Source: Granulosicoccus sp045110475
GTDB taxonomy: Bacteria; Pseudomonadota; Gammaproteobacteria; Granulosicoccales; Granulosicoccaceae
DNA length: 64,000 nucleotides
Direction: 5' to 3'
Assembly: GCA_045110475.1 (NCBI GenBank)
Contig: JBGCGC010000050.1
Span: 62,001-126,000, forward strand
In this document: piece by piece, positions 32,849 through 42,147 of the stretch
Layout of the letters: the number at the start of each line of letters is the position of its first letter
How positions within the stretch are numbered: position 1 is the stretch's first letter
The notes under the pieces: model-generated
Told to the model about the DNA's origin: nothing
The model's database searches: none
What the model saw: only the letters and a program-made list of their open reading frames with translations
Translations under genes and position numbers: made by a program

Positions 32849-33739
32849 TTACTCTAAGTTGATTTGCCGATAGTGGTCATTAATGGCGCTTGCCGTGCAT
32901 ATCCAGACACGTTCATCCGCAGCTTGAAGTATGTGCTGCAGGGCTTGCTCCAAAGACTTCAGCCGATGAGGGTAACCCATGATATACGGGTGCAATGCGA
33001 TCCCCATCACCAGTGGATGCCGGGATGATTCCTCAAGCATCACATCAAAGGCATCCTTGATCATGTCTCGAAAGGCCGGGGATTCAAGTTTGCGACCGAC
33101 CATTTGCGGGATATCGTTAAGCTCCTGCGGGTAAGGGACCGACAGTATTTTTCCACCACGTGTTTTCAGCCACGTTGGCTGGTCATCATGACTCCAGTCG
33201 AGCAAGTAATCGTAACCCGCCTCGTCTAACAAGTCGGGAGTGTTGTCGGTTTCCGCGATCCAGGGGCCTAACCAGCCACGTGGATGTGTGCCTTCGTGAG
33301 CTGTCATGGTGGCAGTCGCCTGAGCGATCAATGTACGTTCCAGTTCTACTGTCAAGACGTCCTGCCTCTCGGCATTGGTTCGGCCATGAGCGATGATGTC
33401 ATCACCTCGCGCTCTGAAAGCTTCCACTACGCCCGGTGCATCCTCATACATCAGGCTGTTCGCCAATACGGTGCAGGGTACGTTCAAACGATCAAACAAA
33501 TCGAGCATGCGCCAGACACCTACGCGGTTTCCGTAGTCGCGCCAACCATGATTAAGAATATCGGGCGTTCCCCCCGGACAAAGTTGAGCGCCCAGTCCTG
33601 AACCAAAGGAGAAGCACTCAAGATTGACACCAAGGTAGATTGCCAGACGCGCATTGCCGGGCCAGTGAAAATCAGGCCGATCTATGATGTTTGAATGTGG
33701 GTATCGAGCGTGATGATGTGTGTCGATCAAGGTTGTCAT
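32849..33739 (-). CDS. polysaccharide deacetylase family protein (PuuE/allantoinase-like NodB fold)
   Basis: A 296-residue NodB-fold protein. It has the layout of the cytoplasmic PuuE-like subgroup: YLGVNLECFSFGSG near residue 33, DYGNRVGVWRMLDLFDRLNVPCTV, EAFRARGDDIIAHGRTN, then GPWIAETDNTPDLLDEAGYDYLLDW and ALHPYIMG with the C-terminal histidine. That subgroup hydrolyses cyclic or linear amides rather than chitin. It has no signal peptide. It starts eight bases after the SnoaL-like gene and precedes the sulfatase gene in the same direction. Confidence 0.85.
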   Translation of the reverse strand: MTTLIDTHHHARYPHSNIIDRPDFHWPGNARLAIYLGVNLECFSFGSGLGAQLCPGGTPDILNHGWRDYGNRVGVWRMLDLFDRLNVPCTVLANSLMYEDAPGVVEAFRARGDDIIAHGRTNAERQDVLTVELERTLIAQATATMTAHEGTHPRGWLGPWIAETDNTPDLLDEAGYDYLLDWSHDDQPTWLKTRGGKILSVPYPQELNDIPQMVGRKLESPAFRDMIKDAFDVMLEESSRHPLVMGIALHPYIMGYPHRLKSLEQALQHILQAADERVWICTASAINDHYRQINLE

Positions 33740-33747
33740 GCCGTGTG

Positions 33748-34239
33748 CTATACCATCAAATTGTTTTTGATCAATAGTCGTTCGGCGCTATCGTTCCACA
33801 CATCCATTGTGGCTATTTTTCCATTTTTGATCAGGAAACGGTCGATGTAGCGATTTCCTTCAAAGGGTTCGCCATCGGGCCATTCGCCGTACAGGGTACC
33901 CAGACTGTAAACGACTATGCCCTCGTCAGTGACGCATTCGTCGAATCGGCCCAGCTTTTTTTTCACCCATGAATATCGGTGCTTGTTAAATGAAGTTGGT
34001 CCGCTGGGGTGATCGAACACGTTGCCTCCTGTGAAGGTGATAGTAACGTTTGCATCAACGAAGGTGGCAGCAAGTTCCGGATCAGGCTTCATGGATGCGT
34101 CCAGATAGAGGCGAACAATCTGTGCTTGTTCGGACAGTGCTGAAAAAGCATCGTTGTGATCTGACATAAATAGCTCGATGGAAGGCAAGTGAACGTCCAT
34201 GGTATCCATCAAGTCGCCCTGTTTACCATTACGTTCCAC
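33748..34239 (-). CDS. SnoaL/NTF2-like small protein
   Basis: A protein of about 150-163 residues with the cone fold of the NTF2-like group: an N-terminal helix (EQAQIVRLYLDASMKPDPELAATFV), a pocket strand (ITFTGG) and the ending FLIKNGKIATMDVWNDSAERLL. Starts at 34239, 34209 and 34200 are possible; none has a strong ribosome site. Members are enzymes or ligand-binding proteins of many kinds, so no reaction is proposed. It is the first gene of an apparent operon with the deacetylase and sulfatase. Confidence 0.75.
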   Translation of the reverse strand: MERNGKQGDLMDTMDVHLPSIELFMSDHNDAFSALSEQAQIVRLYLDASMKPDPELAATFVDANVTITFTGGNVFDHPSGPTSFNKHRYSWVKKKLGRFDECVTDEGIVVYSLGTLYGEWPDGEPFEGNRYIDRFLIKNGKIATMDVWNDSAERLLIKNNLMV

Positions 34240-34604
34240 TGGAAACCGCAGTCTTTATCATTCAGGACGTGTATCGTTCGGCCGGAAATGTACTATCTGG
34301 CAGCTTTGGGGGGGGGCTTTTCACAGACATTGATAATATCTGGCGATCTTTCGGGCTTCAGCCTCCCCCAAATCCTGTGTAACATCATCGCCTCTTGTCG
34401 ATTAGTAGCTGCCTGAAGGATCTGATAATCGGCAATACCTTGTAAGGTTTTTTGGTTTTTAGATGAATAGTGCAGGGTATTGTCGGCGCAGATATCCGTG
34501 AAAAGAAGAACTGGGCGAGCTGTTTTGGATTGGCAGGCAACCCACTGTCGCAAGGTTCTGTAGTATTGGTGAGACCTTTATCTGGACTTAATCATCGCAA
34601 CACT
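34240..34604. other. 365-base divergent region with a nine-G tract
   Basis: No gene is supported. Bases 34308-34316 are nine consecutive G, flanked by AGCTTT and CTTTTC. A minus-strand frame through it (34293-34553) has no family resemblance. The region divides the SnoaL operon from the hydroxyacid dehydrogenase gene. Confidence 0.6.
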
Positions 34605-35570
34605 ATGGCAACCAAACCTGTCGTCTGGATTACCCGTACCTTGTCCGCCAACACTATGAAACGGGCAACGCAGCATTATGATGTGGTGTTCGATGATGCA
34701 GATGAGCCTGCAGATAGTCATAGTATTATCGCGCGTAGCGCTGAAGTTGACGCCTGTATTCCATGTCATTCAGAACACTTCTCAGCCGATGTCGTTGCGC
34801 AGCTGAATCCGCGGCTGAAAATAGTAGCTAACCATTCTGTTGGCGTTGACCACTGTGATCTCGATGCCCTGAAATCTCGTGGTATTGTCGTCACCAACAC
34901 CCCGGACGTACTGTCAGACGCAACTGCCGAGATTGCCATGCTATTGCTGTTGGGTGCAGCCCGACGCGCGGCAGAGGGTGATGCAATGGTTAGAAGTGGT
35001 GCGTGGACGACGTGGAGCCCCTCGTTCATGGTTGGCCATCAGGTTACTGGCAAGCGCATCGGAATCGTTGGGATGGGCAAGGTTGGGCAAGTCATGGCCC
35101 GTCGCGCCCGGGGGTTTGACATGCAGGTGCACTATTACAACCGTCAGCGCCTCAGCGCGGAAAAAGAGGCAGGTGCTATCTACCATGACTCTCTTAAATC
35201 GCTACTGGAAGTATCCGAGTACCTGTCGTTGCACTGTCCAGCCACCGACGAAACCCGAGGCATGCTTGACGCCGAGGCTATCGCAAGGTTACCTGACAGC
35301 GCTATTGTCGTTAACACCGCACGCGGTGCGCTGGTCGACGAGCAGGCATTGGTCGATGCCATTAACCGGGGAAAACTGGCTGCCGCCGGTCTGGATTGTT
35401 TCGTGACTGAGCCGGGAGGTAATCCTCAGTTTGCTGCTCACCCCAACATCTTCATGCTGCCGCATATTGGCAGTGCGACGTTCGATACGCGAGACGCGAT
35501 GGGGTATCGCGCACTGGATAACCTTGATGCATTCTTTGCGGGTAAGGAGCCGGGTGATCGACTGGTATGA
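34605..35570 (+). CDS. D-2-hydroxyacid dehydrogenase (glycerate/glyoxylate reductase type)
   Basis: A 321-residue NAD(P)H-dependent reductase; the ATG at 34605 is chosen because the family N-terminus KPVVWITRTL starts there. The nucleotide site is GKRIGIVGMGKVGQVMA (about 146-162), with catalytic Arg, Glu and His in NTARGALVDE, GLDCFVTEPG and LPHIGSAT. Such enzymes reduce glyoxylate or hydroxypyruvate to glycolate or D-glycerate. It lies 235 bases before a 2-oxoacid-type TRAP operon, which may supply its substrate. Specificity is inferred. Confidence 0.87.
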   Translation: MATKPVVWITRTLSANTMKRATQHYDVVFDDADEPADSHSIIARSAEVDACIPCHSEHFSADVVAQLNPRLKIVANHSVGVDHCDLDALKSRGIVVTNTPDVLSDATAEIAMLLLLGAARRAAEGDAMVRSGAWTTWSPSFMVGHQVTGKRIGIVGMGKVGQVMARRARGFDMQVHYYNRQRLSAEKEAGAIYHDSLKSLLEVSEYLSLHCPATDETRGMLDAEAIARLPDSAIVVNTARGALVDEQALVDAINRGKLAAAGLDCFVTEPGGNPQFAAHPNIFMLPHIGSATFDTRDAMGYRALDNLDAFFAGKEPGDRLV

Positions 35571-35820
35571 TCCGATCGTGTGATTGGATATATTTATAAT
35601 AAAAACAGTGGTTTAAGCTCTCATCGAAAAAAATTGAGACTTGTTTTCCTCGATCTCCTCTTCCGAAAGAACCCCCACGTGATGTGAGCCAGTGCTGTTC
35701 TGTGCGTCAAATCACGATAGGTAAATTCCTTCCTGTTTTACTTGCTTGAAGTTCTATTGTGAAGTAGATTCGCAGGAGTTAGTCCATTAAAACACCACTA
35801 CTCAGATGAGGAAATTGCCG

Positions 35821-36927
35821 ATGGCAACCGATACAACCCGAAGAAAGTTTCTCAAAGGCTCTGCCGTGGCAGCGACAGCCACTGCTGCCGGAACAATCAC
35901 CGCTCCTATGATCGCCAGAGCTGCGCCTGTTACCTTGAAAATGCAGGCAGCCTGGGGCGGCGGTATCTTCCTCGAAAATGCCCAGTCCTACGTCGATCGC
36001 GTCAATGCCATGGCCGGTGATGCCATGCAAATTGAGCTGTTGGCCGTGGATTCTGTTGTGAAGACTGGTCAGATGCAGGATGCGGTACACCGTGGTGTTC
36101 TCGATGCAGCGCATTACGTTCCCGCCTACTGGTACTCCAAGTCTCCCGTGGCATCCTTGTTCGGAACAGGCCCTTGCTTTGGCTGGTCAAGTCAGGAAGT
36201 GCTTGGCTGGGTTTACTACGGTGGTGGTCAGGAGCTATTCGACGAATTGATGGGCGAACTACGGCTTGATCTTGTCAGCTTCTTTAACAGCCCTATGCCT
36301 GCTCAGCCACTTGGCTGGTTCAAGGAAGAGATCACAGGTGCCGAGCAGATGAAAGGGCTCAAGTATCGTACCGTAGGCCTGGCTGCCGATGTTCTGCTGG
36401 AGATGGGTATGTCGGTTGTTCAGTTGCCGGGTGGAGAAATTCAGCCAGCAATGAAGTCAGGTTTGATTGATGCGGCTGAATTTAACAACCCGACATCGGA
36501 TCGCGACTTCGGAATGCAGGATGTCTCGAAGGATTATCATCTCGCCAGCTTCCATCAGTCGCAGGAGTTCTTTGAGGTCACATTCAACAAGAAGAAATAC
36601 GACTCCCTGTCACCTGAGTTGCAAGCAATTCTCAAGTACGCCTCCGAGGCTGAAAACTCCAACTTCTATTGGCACAACACCCTGCGTTACGCCAATGATC
36701 TGAATACCCTGCGAAATGAGCAAGGTGTCAACGTACACCGCACACCTGATTCGGTTATGGCTGAGCAGTTGAAAGCCTGGGATGTTGTTGTCGAGCGTAT
36801 TTCAGATGGCGATGAGTTCTTTGCCAAGGTTATTGCGTCTCAAAAGGCTTATGCAGAGAACGTTCTCGGGTATCTGAACCTCAACCAGCCTGACTACAAG
36901 CTGGCTTATTCGCATTATTTCGGTTAA
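35821..36927 (+). CDS. TRAP transporter solute-binding protein with Tat signal, 2-oxoacid type
   Basis: A 368-residue periplasmic binding protein if started at the ATG at 35821; an ATG at 35806 adds five residues. TRRKFLKGS is a twin-arginine motif followed by an Ala/Thr-rich core and cleavage near ARA. The mature part resembles TakP-like proteins that bind 2-oxoacids or lactate with a metal ion: PAQPLGWFKEEI, KYRTVGLAADVLLEMGMSVVQLPGGEI and DAAEFNNP. It is the first gene of the transporter operon and is followed by a strong hairpin before dctQ. Confidence 0.9.
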   Translation: MATDTTRRKFLKGSAVAATATAAGTITAPMIARAAPVTLKMQAAWGGGIFLENAQSYVDRVNAMAGDAMQIELLAVDSVVKTGQMQDAVHRGVLDAAHYVPAYWYSKSPVASLFGTGPCFGWSSQEVLGWVYYGGGQELFDELMGELRLDLVSFFNSPMPAQPLGWFKEEITGAEQMKGLKYRTVGLAADVLLEMGMSVVQLPGGEIQPAMKSGLIDAAEFNNPTSDRDFGMQDVSKDYHLASFHQSQEFFEVTFNKKKYDSLSPELQAILKYASEAENSNFYWHNTLRYANDLNTLRNEQGVNVHRTPDSVMAEQLKAWDVVVERISDGDEFFAKVIASQKAYAENVLGYLNLNQPDYKLAYSHYFG

Positions 36928-36987
36928 TTGAGCGACTTACCTTGACTCTGACTAGATCGTTTAGTCCAGAGTGTTCTACCCTGTAAA

Positions 36988-37011
36988 CGGGAGCCAGGAG
37001 CCTGGCTCCCG
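36988..37011 (+). promoter_or_regulatory. intercistronic hairpin / partial terminator in the TRAP operon
   Basis: CGGGAGCCAG (36988-36997) and CTGGCTCCCG (37002-37011) form a perfect ten-base stem with a four-base loop, followed by TCGGTGTTTT. It lies 60 bases after the binding-protein stop and 72 bases before dctQ. It would either stop most transcription or protect the binding-protein mRNA. Confidence 0.65.
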
Positions 37012-37082
37012 TCGGTGTTTTAGCTCAAGTGAATCTGTAATCCCGGCAGCTGCCTCAGTCAAACATTCCGGAATTTTCAACT

Positions 37083-37679
37083 GTGACCAAGTTTATCTAT
37101 TTTGTTGAAGGACTCAGTGTCTGGACCGGTAGGGCGTTCGGCTGGTGCATTCTGATACTGACTTTATCGGTTACCTATGAAGTCTTTGTTCGCTATGTGT
37201 TAAACAGTCCGACTGTCTGGGCGTTTGACATGATGGTGCAGATGTATGGCGCCTTGTTTCTTATGGCTGGCCCGTATGCCCTGGCTCAGGATGGCCACGT
37301 CCGGGCGGACGTGGTCTATCGTCTGTTCCCAGTGCGGATGCAGGCATCGCTGGATTTCCTGTTGTATCTGCTGTTCTTTTTCCCTGGCATGCTGGCGTTG
37401 TTCTGGTACGGAGCCGAGATAGCTTCCGACTCGTGGCGGTACAAGGAGGTGAGCTGGAACAGCCCTGCACGAATCCAAGTGTATTTTTTCAAGACACTGA
37501 TTCCGCTGGCGGGTGGCCTGCTGCTGCTGCAGGGTGTTTCCGAACTGATGCGTTGCCTGATCGCCATACGCCATGGGTACTGGCAGGAGCGACTAGTCGA
37601 TGTGCACGAGACGGAGGATCTCCTGATGGACGAAGAGCCGGCTGACTCCACCTCCACGACGTTGCAGAAACCGGTTTAG
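37083..37679 (+). CDS. TRAP transporter small permease (DctQ)
   Basis: A 198-residue membrane protein starting at GTG (37083). Four hydrophobic helices are visible (about 18-38, 52-70, 90-112, 133-152), with FVRYVLNSPTVWAFDMMVQMYGALFLMAGPYAL and DGHVRADVVYRLFP between, typical of DctQ. The C-terminal tail is acidic (ETEDLLMDEEPADS). It forms the integral part of a sodium-driven TRAP system with the dctM gene 93 bases downstream. Confidence 0.9.
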   Translation: MTKFIYFVEGLSVWTGRAFGWCILILTLSVTYEVFVRYVLNSPTVWAFDMMVQMYGALFLMAGPYALAQDGHVRADVVYRLFPVRMQASLDFLLYLLFFFPGMLALFWYGAEIASDSWRYKEVSWNSPARIQVYFFKTLIPLAGGLLLLQGVSELMRCLIAIRHGYWQERLVDVHETEDLLMDEEPADSTSTTLQKPV

Positions 37680-37772
37680 TTTTAACGCACGAATACAGGA
37701 GCGCGAAGAGCACTCGCCTTGTGCTCGACACGTTGTTCCAATCACAATTGACTACCTGACGCTTACACCGCC

Positions 37773-39140
37773 ATGACAAATCCAGAAGTTGCCATCTTCA
37801 TGCTGTGCCTGTTTATCGGGCTGGTACTGTTGGGATTTCCCATAGCGTTCACGTTGTTGGCTATGGGTGTGGCCTTTGGCTACTATGCCTACTACAGTGA
37901 AGGGTCAGTTTCCAGCCTTGAAGATGTGTTCAGCAATCAGATTTTCTATCTACTGAATCAGAATACGTACTCAGTGATGGAAAACGATACGCTGGTGGCG
38001 ATACCGCTATTCCTGTTCATGGGCTATGTGGTCGAACGCGCCAATATCGTCAACCGCCTGTTTTCATCGTTGCAGATGGCAGCGCGTAATCTGCCGGGTT
38101 CGATGGCCATAGCGGCACTTCTGACCTGCGCGGTTTTCTCGACAGCGAGCGGTATCGTGGGTGCGGTGGTAACGCTGATGGGCCTGCTTGCCTATCCTGC
38201 CATGGCCGATGCCAACTACCGAAAGGACTTCGCTGCAGGTGTGATCTGTGCCGGGGGCACACTCGGCATACTTATCCCTCCGTCAATCATGTTGATCGTT
38301 TACGCTGCTATTGCAGAGCTATCGCCCCTGAGACTCTACGCTGCTGCCGTGTTCCCGGGCATGCTGCTGGCAGGTTTGTATATGGTGTACGTGATAATCA
38401 GGGTGTACATCAATCCGGCGATTGCACCCAAACCTGATATGCAGGACGCGCCATCAACTGGCAGAATCTGGCTAAATCTTCTCACCTCCTTTTTGCCTCT
38501 GACCCTGTTGATCATGCTGGTTCTTGGCTCGATACTGGGAGGTCTGGCTACCCCTGCAGAGGCGGCAGCCATGGGTGCGATGGGCGGGCTTGTGCTCGCC
38601 GTGATGTACCGGTCCCTGTCATGGGTCAAAGTCAAGGAGTCTGTTTACCTGACTGCCAAATCGACAGCCATGGTCTGTTGGCTGTTCGTAGGATCATGGA
38701 CGTTTGCCTCCGTGTTCTCCTACCTTGGCGGTCACGACATTATCGAGCATTGGGTGCTGGCCATGGATCTCAAACCCTGGGAGTTTCTGATCCTGGCTCA
38801 ACTCATCATTTTTGTTCTGGGCTGGCCATTGGAATGGTCGGAGATTCTGATTATTTTCGTGCCTATATTCCTGCCCATGCTGGATACCTTTGGTGTCAAT
38901 CCATACTTCTTCGCCATGCTGATCGCGCTGAATCTGCAAACCTCGTTTCTGACCCCACCCATGGCAATGTCAGCCTATTATTTAAAGGGGGTGCTGAAAA
39001 GCAAGATAGAGTTGATGACGATATTCCGCGGTATCATGCCGTACCTGGGTATCGTGATATTCACCATGTTTCTGATGTACATGTTCCCGGGTATTGCGCT
39101 CTGGTTACCTGAAGTATTGTTTGGCGAATACGTACCATAG
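37773..39140 (+). CDS. TRAP transporter large permease (DctM)
   Basis: A 455-residue protein with about 12 membrane helices. GGTLGILIPPSIMLIVYA and a second, inverted half (LIIFVLGWPLEWSEILIIFVPIFLPML) are the substrate and sodium hairpins of the DctM elevator. Length and motifs are normal for the 2-oxoacid/mannitol-chloroaromatic branch. The amidase gene begins nine to fifteen bases after its stop, so an amide-linked organic acid could be the imported compound. Confidence 0.93.
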   Translation: MTNPEVAIFMLCLFIGLVLLGFPIAFTLLAMGVAFGYYAYYSEGSVSSLEDVFSNQIFYLLNQNTYSVMENDTLVAIPLFLFMGYVVERANIVNRLFSSLQMAARNLPGSMAIAALLTCAVFSTASGIVGAVVTLMGLLAYPAMADANYRKDFAAGVICAGGTLGILIPPSIMLIVYAAIAELSPLRLYAAAVFPGMLLAGLYMVYVIIRVYINPAIAPKPDMQDAPSTGRIWLNLLTSFLPLTLLIMLVLGSILGGLATPAEAAAMGAMGGLVLAVMYRSLSWVKVKESVYLTAKSTAMVCWLFVGSWTFASVFSYLGGHDIIEHWVLAMDLKPWEFLILAQLIIFVLGWPLEWSEILIIFVPIFLPMLDTFGVNPYFFAMLIALNLQTSFLTPPMAMSAYYLKGVLKSKIELMTIFRGIMPYLGIVIFTMFLMYMFPGIALWLPEVLFGEYVP

Positions 39141-39155
39141 CCGCGGTCAGTGGTG

Positions 39156-40490
39156 ATGGAAACTGCCAGAGAACTAATCGCCAGGATGCTCAACGGGCAA
39201 CTGACGTCGGTGGAACTGGTCAAGCACTGCATAAGCGTGATTGATCAGACCGACAAGGACATCAAGGCCTGGGCCTATGTAGATCGTGAAGGAGCGATCC
39301 GGCAAGCTGAGGCTATGGATCTGAGGCGCAAGCAGGGGAAGACATTGGGGTCCTTGCACGGTATCCCGGTTGGGCTCAAGGATATCGTGGACACAGCTAC
39401 CATGCCGACCGAGCGCGGCACAGCCATCCACGCCAACAGATGTCCAGACAGCAATGCTGTGATCGCCGACAAGCTAATCGAACACGGTGCTGTGATTCTG
39501 GGCAAGACGGTCACTACAGAATTGGCATGGATGAACGAAAGCCACACACTCAACCCGCACAACCTTGCGCATACCCCTGGTGGATCCAGTAGCGGTTCTG
39601 CGGCTGCTGTGGCTGCCGGTCAGGTGCCTCTGGCCATCGGCACACAAACCGGTGGTTCAGTTATTCGCCCTGCATCGTTCAATGGGGTTTATGGTTGCAA
39701 GCCTTCGCGCGGCATCATCCCGCGACGCGGTGTCATGCAGACCTCGCCTACGCTCGATCAGATTGGTGTGTTTGCCAGAGACGCGGGCGACATGGCCCTC
39801 CTGATCGAGGCAATCAAAGGCTATGACGCAAGCGACTCCATGTCCTACCTGGCCCCACGGCCTGCTGTCTTGTCTGGCTATGAATCGGAAACACTGGTAG
39901 AGCCGCATCTGGCATGGATCGATATGCCCTATAAGGATCGGTATTCAGATAGCTTGAACGAGGCAGTCGATGAGGTTCTTGACGCACTGACTGACAGTAA
40001 GGCGACCGTTGATCGCATTGCAGCACCTCAGTCTTTTACTGCGCTCATCGAGTGTCACAAGCTTATCTATGATTATGAAATTCTGAGGTGCCTTGATGAT
40101 GAGTGGAGTCATCATCGAGATCAGCTGTCCGAGGTTGCAAAAGAGGGCCTGCAGCGTGCTGAGACCCGTACCGATGAGCAATATGCGGAAGCGCTTGAGG
40201 TGTTGCAAGGGGCCAATGACTGGTTTGAGACATTTTTTCATGACTACGATGCGGTAGTAACACCTTCAGCTATCGGAGTAGCACCCACAATTGGCAATGG
40301 TACGGGTGATCCCATCACCTGTATCGTCTGGACGTTGTGTGGTTTGCCTTGTGTGTCGTTACCCTTGTTGAGTGGCGAACATGACTTACCCATGGGCTTG
40401 CAGGTTGTTGGCGCTCATGATCGGGACGAGCGTTTATTCAGAACTACGCGATGGTTGATTAGTCAGCTAACTGGCAGTACGGCTTCTTGA
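39156..40490 (+). CDS. amidase (amidase signature family)
   Basis: A 444-residue amide hydrolase. The Ser-cisSer-Lys triad is seen in GIPVGLKDIVDTA (Lys near 72) and PGGSSSGSAAAVAAG with TQTGGSVIRPASFNGVYGCKPS following (cis-Ser and nucleophilic Ser region about 145-175). An in-frame GTG at 39150 adds two residues. It is almost fused to the end of dctM and probably hydrolyses the compound taken up by the transporter; it is not part of a gatCAB set. Substrate unknown. Confidence 0.9.
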   Translation: METARELIARMLNGQLTSVELVKHCISVIDQTDKDIKAWAYVDREGAIRQAEAMDLRRKQGKTLGSLHGIPVGLKDIVDTATMPTERGTAIHANRCPDSNAVIADKLIEHGAVILGKTVTTELAWMNESHTLNPHNLAHTPGGSSSGSAAAVAAGQVPLAIGTQTGGSVIRPASFNGVYGCKPSRGIIPRRGVMQTSPTLDQIGVFARDAGDMALLIEAIKGYDASDSMSYLAPRPAVLSGYESETLVEPHLAWIDMPYKDRYSDSLNEAVDEVLDALTDSKATVDRIAAPQSFTALIECHKLIYDYEILRCLDDEWSHHRDQLSEVAKEGLQRAETRTDEQYAEALEVLQGANDWFETFFHDYDAVVTPSAIGVAPTIGNGTGDPITCIVWTLCGLPCVSLPLLSGEHDLPMGLQVVGAHDRDERLFRTTRWLISQLTGSTAS

Positions 40491-40499
40491 GAGATTGGA

Positions 40500-40724
40500 A
40501 TGCAAAGTAAAAATTCGAAACGAACCAACATTATTACCGGTTTTATCGGTGTGTCGCTATTTGCTACATTTATCATCGGCCTGGTGCACAGCGTTGCGAC
40601 AGGCTTTGCCGGATTCGAGGGCGCCTTGCCGCTTATCCTGATAGCCGGGTTTGTAATTTGCCTGATAGTTTACGACTTCTATGATCAGGCCATTCGGGCT
40701 CGCAACCAGAAGAACCGAAGATAA
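40500..40724 (+). CDS. small two-helix membrane protein
   Basis: A 74-residue protein with GAGATTGG just before the ATG and only nine bases after the amidase stop. Helices lie at about 10-32 and 40-60, and the C-terminus is basic (RARNQKNRR), which suggests both ends in the cytoplasm. I do not recognise the family. Close spacing supports co-transcription with the amidase. Confidence 0.6.
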   Translation: MQSKNSKRTNIITGFIGVSLFATFIIGLVHSVATGFAGFEGALPLILIAGFVICLIVYDFYDQAIRARNQKNRR

Positions 40725-40760
40725 CGAATTTTGATATCGATTTTTGGTACCAAAATCGTT
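40723..40760. terminator. possible bidirectional terminator
   Basis: AACGA-TTTTG (40723-40733, one bulged A) pairs with CAAAATCGTT (40751-40760). It lies between convergent genes. T and A runs are within the stem rather than after it, so confidence is low. Confidence 0.35.
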
Positions 40761-40812
40761 CATTGTTCATTAGAGCGTAGTGCCATCCTTGTAAACATTG
40801 GCCGTATTGCAC

Positions 40813-42147
40813 CTATATAATATCTTCCATCCACTGGCGAAGCTTATAAGCCTGAGTAGTCTCATCAATGTCAACGTCGGAGAACGTTATGGGCGTTCCG
40901 TCGGTTATTGGTTTCTTCAGCTTGACCTTGTCCGCCAGTCCCAACGGCAGATAGCCTGCAGATACTGAGGCCTTGCCAGGACGCAGACCACCGGTGACAG
41001 TGTATCCTCCCTCGCCGTCGAGAATTTCGCCGGCCGACAGATCGCGTTTTGCAATAGCGGCGACATCGGCATTAAAGTGTTTGACGATACCAGTAGGCTC
41101 GCCACGCAAACCGATTGAGGCAACGGATATTGGTAGCTCCAGCCCAATCAGATGCCAACGCTTGTAAAGTGAAGTGTAGCGTCCGCTGGAATCGGTCTGC
41201 ACCTTATATTCCTGAAAACAGTTGCGCAAATAGTCGGTTTCGCCCTCAAATACCACCCAGACACCCTGACGAATATCATAAGGTACAGGTTCGCCCTCGT
41301 GTGTTAGCGAAGAAGCGACCTCGACCATACCGGCGTGATCCAGACAGCCGCCTTCGGATTTCGGGCGCATGATGGTTGCCAGATCTTCGGCTCCGCCCAC
41401 CGGAAAACGTAAACCGTCAGCCGCGACATCAAGACCCGTAGCATTGGCGATGGCGGATGATTCAATGGCAGGCTTCGACCCATCAAGAAAAGAGTTGAAC
41501 ATTTTCGGGTTTAGCCTTCCGCGTCTGGCGACCTCTTCAGTGATACCCCAATGCTCCCAGATGGTTTCAGGGGTAGACTTACGGTATTCGGGCAACCATT
41601 TGTGTCCACGTCCTGCGGCAATGACATTGAAACCACAGGCTCTTGCCCAATCGACCAGATCGCACGTCAGTGCGGGTTGATCGCCATAGGCCATCGAGTA
41701 GATGACGCCTGCTTCTTTAGCCTTTGCGGCCAGAGCAAACCCGCAAAACGCATCTGCTTCGACGGTTACATTGATAACGTGTTTACCGTTTTCAAATGCG
41801 GTCAGCGCATGGTCGATGGCAGCCACGGGTGCGCCGGTACATTCGATGACGATGTCAACTGCAGGATGAGCGACAAGGGCCTGCCAGTCTTCACCGACAT
41901 GCGTGGCTTTCGTCTGCGCAGCCTTGTCCAGGGAAGGTGCTGAGAACTGCTCAGCGGACCAGCCAACAAATTCCATGTTCGACTTTGCGTTTGCGACAGA
42001 CAGGTCAGCTATGCCGATCAAGTGAATGCCCGTTAACTTTCGCACTTGCGACAGAAACATCGTGCCAAATTTGCCTGCGCCAATCAGCCCGACACGAATA
42101 GGATTGTCGTTTTCGGCGCGTTCCTGCAGCATGGAATACAGATTCAT
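40813..42147 (-). CDS. homoserine dehydrogenase-like oxidoreductase with C-terminal SAF domain
   Basis: A 444-residue protein. The Rossmann motif RVGLIGAGKFGTMFL (about 18-32) and DIVIECTGAPVAAIDHALTAFENGKHVINV match the NAD-binding domain of homoserine dehydrogenase relatives. About residues 345-444 form a SAF domain (AAIAKRDLSAGEILDGEGGYTV), the fold of antifreeze-like and FlgA proteins, so such genes are often misnamed FlgA. The probable role is NAD(P)-dependent oxidation or reduction of a small hydroxy acid. It is monocistronic and diverges from the DUF1445 region. Confidence 0.75.
   Translation of the reverse strand: MNLYSMLQERAENDNPIRVGLIGAGKFGTMFLSQVRKLTGIHLIGIADLSVANAKSNMEFVGWSAEQFSAPSLDKAAQTKATHVGEDWQALVAHPAVDIVIECTGAPVAAIDHALTAFENGKHVINVTVEADAFCGFALAAKAKEAGVIYSMAYGDQPALTCDLVDWARACGFNVIAAGRGHKWLPEYRKSTPETIWEHWGITEEVARRGRLNPKMFNSFLDGSKPAIESSAIANATGLDVAADGLRFPVGGAEDLATIMRPKSEGGCLDHAGMVEVASSLTHEGEPVPYDIRQGVWVVFEGETDYLRNCFQEYKVQTDSSGRYTSLYKRWHLIGLELPISVASIGLRGEPTGIVKHFNADVAAIAKRDLSAGEILDGEGGYTVTGGLRPGKASVSAGYLPLGLADKVKLKKPITDGTPITFSDVDIDETTQAYKLRQWMEDII

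Noticed and set aside
34293..34553. Minus-strand frame through the nine-G tract
   Set aside because: Reads proline codons from the G run and shows no family resemblance; it also lacks a ribosome site.
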